A DNA stretch of 64,000 nt from Ceratothoa steindachneri (Eukaryota; Arthropoda; Malacostraca; Isopoda; Cymothoidae), in the NCBI GenBank assembly GCA_963969495.1, contig OZ018329.1:143200021-143264020 (forward strand). The letters run 5' to 3'. The position numbers and the translations under genes are program-made. Positions within the stretch are counted from its first letter, which is position 1. The number at the start of each line of letters is the position of its first letter. Positions 59,068 through 64,000 of the stretch are shown here, one piece after another. Under the pieces are notes generated by a model. That model ran no database searches and had not been told where the DNA came from. It saw only the letters and a program-made list of their open reading frames with translations.

Positions 59068-61150
59068 GTGCTTTCGGCCCCCCATAAGCTTCCAGCGGCA
59101 GTCCCCCCTTTTCTTTCCAAGGGGACTGCCAGGAAAGCCAGCAGGCAGCCCATAGCGAACCACTCCCCATCGAAGCGGCTCGGTAGGGTAAACCCCCTTA
59201 GGTGGGAGAGGGAATCCAGGCCCCTTCTGTCGCTTCTCTCAAAAGACCTGCTGGCAAGAATTTTAAACCTTGTCGGGATCAAGGCCTGTGCCTCCCCACA
59301 CAAAACTGGTGACACTGCCAAGGAGAAATGCGATGTCCTGGGAGGGAATGGCCAAGTGAACCCATCTCCTGTGATAGACATGGTCCTTGAGGAAACCGAG
59401 CCTCAAACGGTAGGGCCTTCCATGGTGGGGAATCCGGGCTCGGCGCCAAAATCCGAACCCAAATCCACTCCTATGCAAGGTCCTCCTCAAACGGCTAGGG
59501 TTCTTGAGGCAGTACAAGGAGGGGAGGGATCTCCTCCGACCGGTGCCCCTGCGACGAATAGGAACTTCTCCATTTCGGAGAAGGACCTGGCTGAGGCCAG
59601 TCCATCTGGCCTAGGGGCTTCTGCCAGCAGAGGTGAGAAGCGAGTTCATTTCCCACCATCCTCTCCAAAACAGAAAAAGACTAAGAAAAAAAAGACTTAG
59701 AAGACTCGGGGCTCCTCTCCATCAGTGAGGGCTGCGGGGACGGATGGGTCTGCTGCCACTCTGGCAAGCGACCAAGCCAAGATCGGCACATCCGGCCCCT
59801 CTGTCCCCCGGTTGCGGAGCCCCTGAGTAAGACCAAAAGTGCACAGGGCGGAGCCTCGATGACATCAAACGCTTCCTCGTTATTCGCCCCACTGATGGCA
59901 CCATATTATCTAAGGGCAACATGATCCATCAGAGGAGACGATTAGCTAGTGCAATTGGTAGAGAGCCAAAGGTGCCTCGTTTCTGGGACGGAAGCCTTCT
60001 GGTGAATGCGGCGAATCCCGCCGAGGCCGCCAAGATAAGTGCTCTTCGGACACTTCATGGCACCCCGGTGAGTGTGACGCCACACTCTACCATGAACTTT
60101 GTGAAATGAGTAGTTTATGCGAGGGAACTAGCTGAATACTCCATTGAGGACATCCCCCCAGATCTGGCCGACCAAGGGGCGGTAAAGGTCGAACGTGTGA
60201 TGAGAAAACAGGAAGGGGCCTGCCTCGAGACCCACCCCTACACTCTTCGTTACGTTCGACTGTGACAAGCTCCCTGAGTCGGTGCGTGCCAGGTGGGATC
60301 GCTACCGCGTGAAGGCATTTGTGCCACTGCCGCGGTGGTGCTATTACTGTCACCGCTTCGGCTATACGAATCGCTCATGTATACGTGCAAAGTCGGGGTC
60401 ACCCGAAGTCTGTATAAATTGCTCCAAGGTCGCACACGATAAGTCCAAATCGTGTGTGGCCAAGTGTGTCAATTGCGGAGAGCCGCACCATGATTCTTCG
60501 AATCAATGTGGTGCATATCTTCTTGAGAAAGAAATCCTGGCCGTTCAGGCCAAGGATCGACTCTCATTCCGTGAGGCTAAGGAGTTGGTTCTGGCACGCC
60601 CGGCTCTGCCTGAGACGTCAAATACCTCAATAGTTAGAAAGGCACCCTCTGCTTCTTGCCCATCTAGGCCAACGAGCATGGTTGTTTCCGCGGCCATTCG
60701 AAGCCCTTCTGCGGGCTCTACACAACAGGGCGCTCCCCTGGTAAAGCTGGCGGCAAAAAGGGTTCATACCCAGACCCGGCTAAAACCAGGGCTCCCCCCT
60801 CTTCCCCCAGCATGACCGTTTTCCGTAAGGCGAAACGGCCACGCGCCTCCACCGAGTCGTTAGACTTACAGGAGGCAACACCCCTGAAGATGGTCGCTAT
60901 GCGATCTTTAGGGGTTCCTAAAGCTGTTCCCCAAAAGGACGACAGCAACAAATGAGCTTCGGCTTCTTCGCCCACGCCCCGAGGTGGAGCGAGTGGCTCG
61001 GAGACGGTGGTTCCTCGAAAAGAGGGCCCCCCGCCTCCGAAGCCGCAAGACCCGCCTAAGGTTTCGAGGCGGAAGAAGGAAAAGACTCGCATGGCGATCC
61101 CAACCTCCCCCAATAAGTCCTCGAAGGCGACAGCGCCTTCAGCGCACGTT
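59068..61150 (+). pseudogene. ORF1 (gag-like) with three zinc knuckles, copy E
   Basis: This is the best preserved ORF1. The stretch 59068-59700 holds the basic N-terminal part (SKDLLARILNLVGIKA, VIDMVLEETEPQ, FSISEKDLAE). The core (FLVIR..DGTML, ANAANPAEAAKISALRTLHG, STMNFVK) follows at about 59870-60109. The stretch 60282-60815 carries three knuckles: CYYCHRFGYTNRSC (His replaced by Tyr), CINCSKVAHDKSKSC and CVNCGEPHHDSSNQC. A Pro/Ser-rich tail with PPKVSRRKKEKTRM follows, and the sequence is cut at the deletion near 61145. The true ATG was lost with the 5' deletion. Confidence 0.88.
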
Positions 61151-62450
61151 TCTCTCCCGTTCTCCAGGAGAATAGGACCGCAATCTCGTGCCCGCGTCCG
61201 TGGCGGAATCCTTAGCGACCGCTTTTTCCGCATTCTCTAGCCGTGATGCTGCTCCGCCAGCATTCAATGCACGTCGTGATGTCGTGGAAGGCCGCCGGCT
61301 GGACGTTACCTCCAGAGGCGGAAAACCATTTAACGACAAGTTTACTGTGAGTGAGTTGCGTTCCGCTCTCGCTTCGTGCGCGGACACCGCCCATGGTCCG
61401 GACGATGTCGCGTACGCCATGATTCGACACATGGGTGACCGAGTCCTGTCCTTTCTGTGAGATTTGTTCAACAGGATCTGGGTAAAAGGTCTTCTCCCAG
61501 ACTCCTGGCGAATTACTCCTGTGCTCCCCTTTCGCCATCCGGGGAAAGATCACTCTACTCCGACCAGTTTCCGCCCAATCTCTCTAACATCTTGCGTTTG
61601 CAAGTTGATGGAGAAATTTGTAAATTTTAGACTAGCATTTTTCCTGGACAGCGGAGGCCATCTGTCTTCCGCATAGTGCGGCTTCTGCAAGTTCCACTCC
61701 ACGTCGAATGCTCTGCTCTGACTGGAAAATGCCGTCTGCGAGGCTTTCCTTGGTAAGCCTGGGGTGCGCCAGGATGTGGTTGAGTCGCACCGTTTTCTTG
61801 GTCTTGTATTCGACTGACGTCTTACCTGGGAGGCTTATGTTCGCAGCCTTAGGGTCTCCTGTACCCTCGCCATGGACATTCTCCGTTCCGTGACGTTCAG
61901 CGCTTGGGGCGCTGATAGGACTACTGCCCTACTTTTTTATCGATCCTTTGTGCGTTTGAAGATGGACTACGGATGCGAGTTTTATGCATCCGCACTCAAA
62001 CGTTTATTGCGAAAAGGTGGATTCAATCCACCACACCGGCCTTCGCCTTGCGCCTGGTGCCTTCCGCACTTTCCCTATTGAGAGCCTGTTGGTCGATGCT
62101 GGGCAGATGCCACTCGCTCTGCACCGCGTGCAGTGCATCACCCGCCTGTACGCGCGAGCCCGGCGCCTCCCTCAGTCACCAACAGCTCTCACTGCTTCAG
62201 CAGCTGATCTTGATGGTGCCTATGACACCGAGAGATGCCAGTCATATCCTAAGCCCTTTGTGTTTAGGGCCAAAAAACTCGCTCGAAAGGTAGATATAAC
62301 TTTAGGGCCGGTGGCGCCCTTGGTTCTGCCCAGGATGCCACCCTGGAGGGTACCACATTTGGCTATTTGTCGCGTCTTTTCTGCTCCCAAAGCTTGTACG
62401 GCGCCGGGAGTATTGTGTTCGACCTCTTTGGAGCAAACATCGTGTCACGC
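61151..62450 (+). pseudogene. ORF2 reverse transcriptase remnants, copy E
   Basis: Linker and fingers (DAAPPAFNARRDVVEG at 61240, SFRPISLTS near 61565, CGF-type block near 61677 with Arg to Cys) run to GEAFLG-like sequence at 61750. A deletion then joins directly to the thumb (VVESHRFLGLVFD-type block near 61780). Motif A and YVDD are absent, so no RT activity is possible. The thumb and connection are open from 61984 on. Confidence 0.88.
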
Positions 62451-63246
62451 TGGAACCGTGTTAGTGTATACGGATGGCTCCAAGTCCCAAGAGTGGTCGG
62501 CTTCACCGCCGTATCCCCTCTGTTTGAATTCAGCGGGGCTCTACCAGGCGCTGCGTCTGTCTTCACGGCCGAGCTGGTGGCAATACACCACTCGGTACGG
62601 AAAAATTACGCGACGTGCCACGTTCGGAGACCGGATTGTGCTCTATAGCGACTCACAAAGCGCCCTGAGTGCTCTCGGGGCATTGGATTCTCCGCATCCC
62701 CTGGTTTGCGATATCCCTGGCGTCACGGTTTTGGCGAGCCGGGTGGATGTCGAGATTATCTTCTGCTGGGTTCCTGAACATGTAGGAATTGCGGGGAATG
62801 AGCGCTCCGATGAGGGCGCAAAAGAGTCCGTGAGGACTCTGCGACCGGTCCAGCGTTTCGCTCTTCCTCACTCCGACTACATGGCAGGAATACGGGCAGC
62901 TCTTCGGAATGATTGTCAAAGACGATGGGAGAAGGTCAAAGGGAACTTAAAGTTGCGTGCCATTGCGCCGCGACTATTCCCATGCAACTATCCCCCAATG
63001 CCGCGGCGGCTTCAGGTTGCTTTCTGTCGTCTCCGAATCGGGCACACTCGTGTGATGCATCGCTATTTGATGGAACGCTCGCCTGCGCCCTATTGCAACG
63101 ACTGCGTCGTCCCACAGACTGTTTGGCACATTCTTGTCGAATGTCCCAGTCTGGGTGATCTTCGCGCACGATACCTGTCCCGGTACCGGGATGGGCGGGG
63201 TCGCTACTGCCTGTCCCTTGTACTCGGGACGAGGCGTGCACTTTGA
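62451..63246 (+). pseudogene. ORF2 RNase H domain and C-terminal knuckle, copy E
   Basis: It lies in the longest open frame of the window (61984-63246). TDGSKSQE is followed by a one-base loss, so about 40 codons are read out of frame; the correct frame, with FTAELVAIHHS, is in 62367-62648. An insertion near 62600 restores the frame, giving YSDSQSALSAL, WVPEHVGIAGNERSD (Gly to Glu, Ala to Ser), the C-terminal CNDC...HILVECPSL and the terminal LVLGT block. The two compensating indels keep the frame long but break the domain. Confidence 0.87.
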
Positions 63247-63479
63247 CTGGTGGACTTGTTGACTTTTTGGTGGAGGCCGGCCTACTCATTTTCATTTAAC
63301 TTTGTTTAATTGTTGTTTTTGTTATTGTTTTTGTTATTGTTTTGTTATTGTTATTGTTATTTTTTTATTGTTGTTTCCTGTTCAATTTTTTAAAGTAGCC
63401 TAGAACTAGGCTGTTTGTTTACGGCGACTTATGCCTAAGTCGGCAGTCGCCAGCTAGCCCCTTAAAAAATAAAAAAAAA
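63247..63479 (+). other. 3'UTR and first tail of copy E
   Basis: T-rich TTGTTATTG-like repeats, then the family end GCCTAGAACTAGGC, GGCGACTTATGCCTAAGTCG, CAGTCGCC, CCCCTTA and an A-rich run interrupted by one T (63464-63479). Confidence 0.88.
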
Positions 63480-63620
63480 TCCTAATTGTTAAGTTTTTCA
63501 CATTTTTATCATTGTTATGTTTTTCATATCTTTATTTTAAAATAGCCTAGTTCTAGGGTGTCTTGTTTCCGGCGACTTTTGCCCAAGTGGGTAGTTGCCA
63601 GATGGGTTCTATAAAAAAAA
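63480..63620 (+). repeat. Second, D-type family tail directly behind copy E
   Basis: It begins CCTAATTGTTAAG like the 3'UTR of copy D after its GC insert (about 50391). It contains ATTTTAAAATAGCCTAGTTCTAGG, GGCGACTTTTGCCC and TAGTTGCCAGATGGG, and ends in A8 (63613-63620). It is only about 140 bases and has no coding part. The target-site copy follows it, not the first tail. Confidence 0.85.
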
Positions 63621-63622
63621 TA

Positions 63623-63631
63623 TTATATTTA
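63623..63631. repeat. Right target-site duplication of the copy E insertion
   Basis: TTATATTTA, identical to 58805-58813, two bases after the A8 of the second tail. Confidence 0.75.
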
Positions 63632-64000
63632 ATTTTTGTATTGTTCTCCCGGTTTTTGTTTGTGATTCTATTTTGTTTGGAACCTTCTTTCTATTGCTTT
63701 GGAATTGCTGCTTAAAGTTCAATGTTCGGTATTCTCTTTCCATAATCTGAATTTTTTCGAGTATTTCGTCTGTTAAGTTTTCTTGTATTTTTCACCATCG
63801 TTTTTGCATGTTTGTGTATAAAGATGTTGAGAGGTTTTAGATTTTATCTCTGATACAGACTTTTTGATTGCATTCCTTCCATGCTTCTAGTTCGCGTAAT
63901 AAAGCGGGCACTTTGTTTTGGCCCCTTTAAATTTGCATTATCTTTGTCTTTACCAATGTGTGTAGTGGAATAATCGAATAGGTAATAATTGTGCATACTA
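63632..64000 (-). pseudogene. C-terminal region of the split jockey-like pol (runs off the window)
   Basis: Reading down from 64000, one frame gives SARFITRTRS and NLKPLN, corresponding to ATRFITNSS and KLKPIN in the jockey-like element at 23240-23600. After a frame change, REYRTLNFKQQFQSNRKK matches REYRRLHFRQRFRSSRKN there. There are stops in both frames. The rest of its pol must lie to the right of the window. Confidence 0.72.

Larger units (their letters stand above)
58814..63479 (+). mobile_element. I-group non-LTR retrotransposon, copy E (lacks endonuclease and RT core)
   Basis: It starts with the family first bases and ends with the family 3'UTR and an A-rich run (63464-63479). Compared with copy B it lacks about 0.49 kb of 5'UTR and ORF1 start (junction about 59067), about 1.2 kb covering the endonuclease (junction about 61145), and about 0.49 kb of the RT core with YVDD (junction about 61754). 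ORF1 and RNase H are the best preserved parts. It sits inside the - strand jockey-like element, so it is the younger of the two. Confidence 0.93.

Noticed and set aside
1..64000. CRISPR arrays, prokaryotic operons, rRNA or tRNA genes
   Set aside because: No repeat-spacer pattern, ribosome-binding-site operons or RNA gene signatures were seen. The content is eukaryotic transposons.

Overview
The window looks like intergenic, transposon-rich DNA from an invertebrate animal, most likely an arthropod. The background is AT-rich and nearly gene-free, with GC-richer blocks that are all retrotransposon or transposon remains. I see no intact host gene, tRNA, rRNA or CRISPR array. The arthropod guess rests on the combination of mariner, a Tc1/mariner-like relative, an I-group non-LTR family with RNase H, jockey-like elements and an L2/CR1-like element. 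It is an inference, not a proof.

The dominant feature is one I-group non-LTR retrotransposon family present as five copies, all on the + strand: A (1-4103, cut by the window edge), B (4469-10943), C (29542-35272), D (46925-50527) and E (58814-63479). B gives the full layout: a 5'UTR of about 0.5 kb; ORF1 (gag) with three CCHC zinc knuckles; then, overlapping it in the -1 frame, ORF2 with apurinic-type endonuclease (EN), reverse transcriptase (RT), RNase H and a C-terminal Cys/His knuckle; then a 3'UTR with conserved hairpins and an A tail. B has a 12-bp target-site duplication (11/12 identical), which fixes its ends. Every copy is broken by stops and frameshifts. C, D and E also carry different internal deletions. 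E lacks the ORF1 start, EN and the RT core, and it ends in two successive family tails inside a single 9-bp duplication.

Other elements are as follows. A decayed + strand mariner (11018-11880) lies beside a second, internally deleted mariner with 31-bp inverted repeats (12009-12938). A - strand jockey-like element (about 22515-25916) has an Asp-to-Asn change in the RT active site. A related - strand element (58341-58804 and 63632-64000) was split by the insertion of E. A - strand L2/CR1-like 3' fragment lies at 56554-57868, a Tc1/mariner-like transposase fragment at 52880-53270, and a pseudogene of a Cys-rich family at 35797-36295. Two inverted-repeat elements (37228-37670 and 41851-42357) and a possible degenerate Penelope-type hammerhead motif (36450-36484) complete the set.

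Layout: 1-12.9 kb, I-group A and B plus two mariners; 12.9-22.5 kb, AT-rich spacer; 22.5-25.9 kb, jockey-like; 25.9-29.5 kb, spacer; 29.5-35.3 kb, I-group C; 35.8-46.9 kb, Cys-rich pseudogene, foldback elements, duplications and two GC-rich islets; 46.9-50.5 kb, I-group D; 50.5-58.3 kb, spacer with Tc1-like and L2-like fragments; 58.3-64 kb, jockey-like element containing I-group E. The elements do not form a working pathway. The window is a record of insertion, nesting, deletion and decay.
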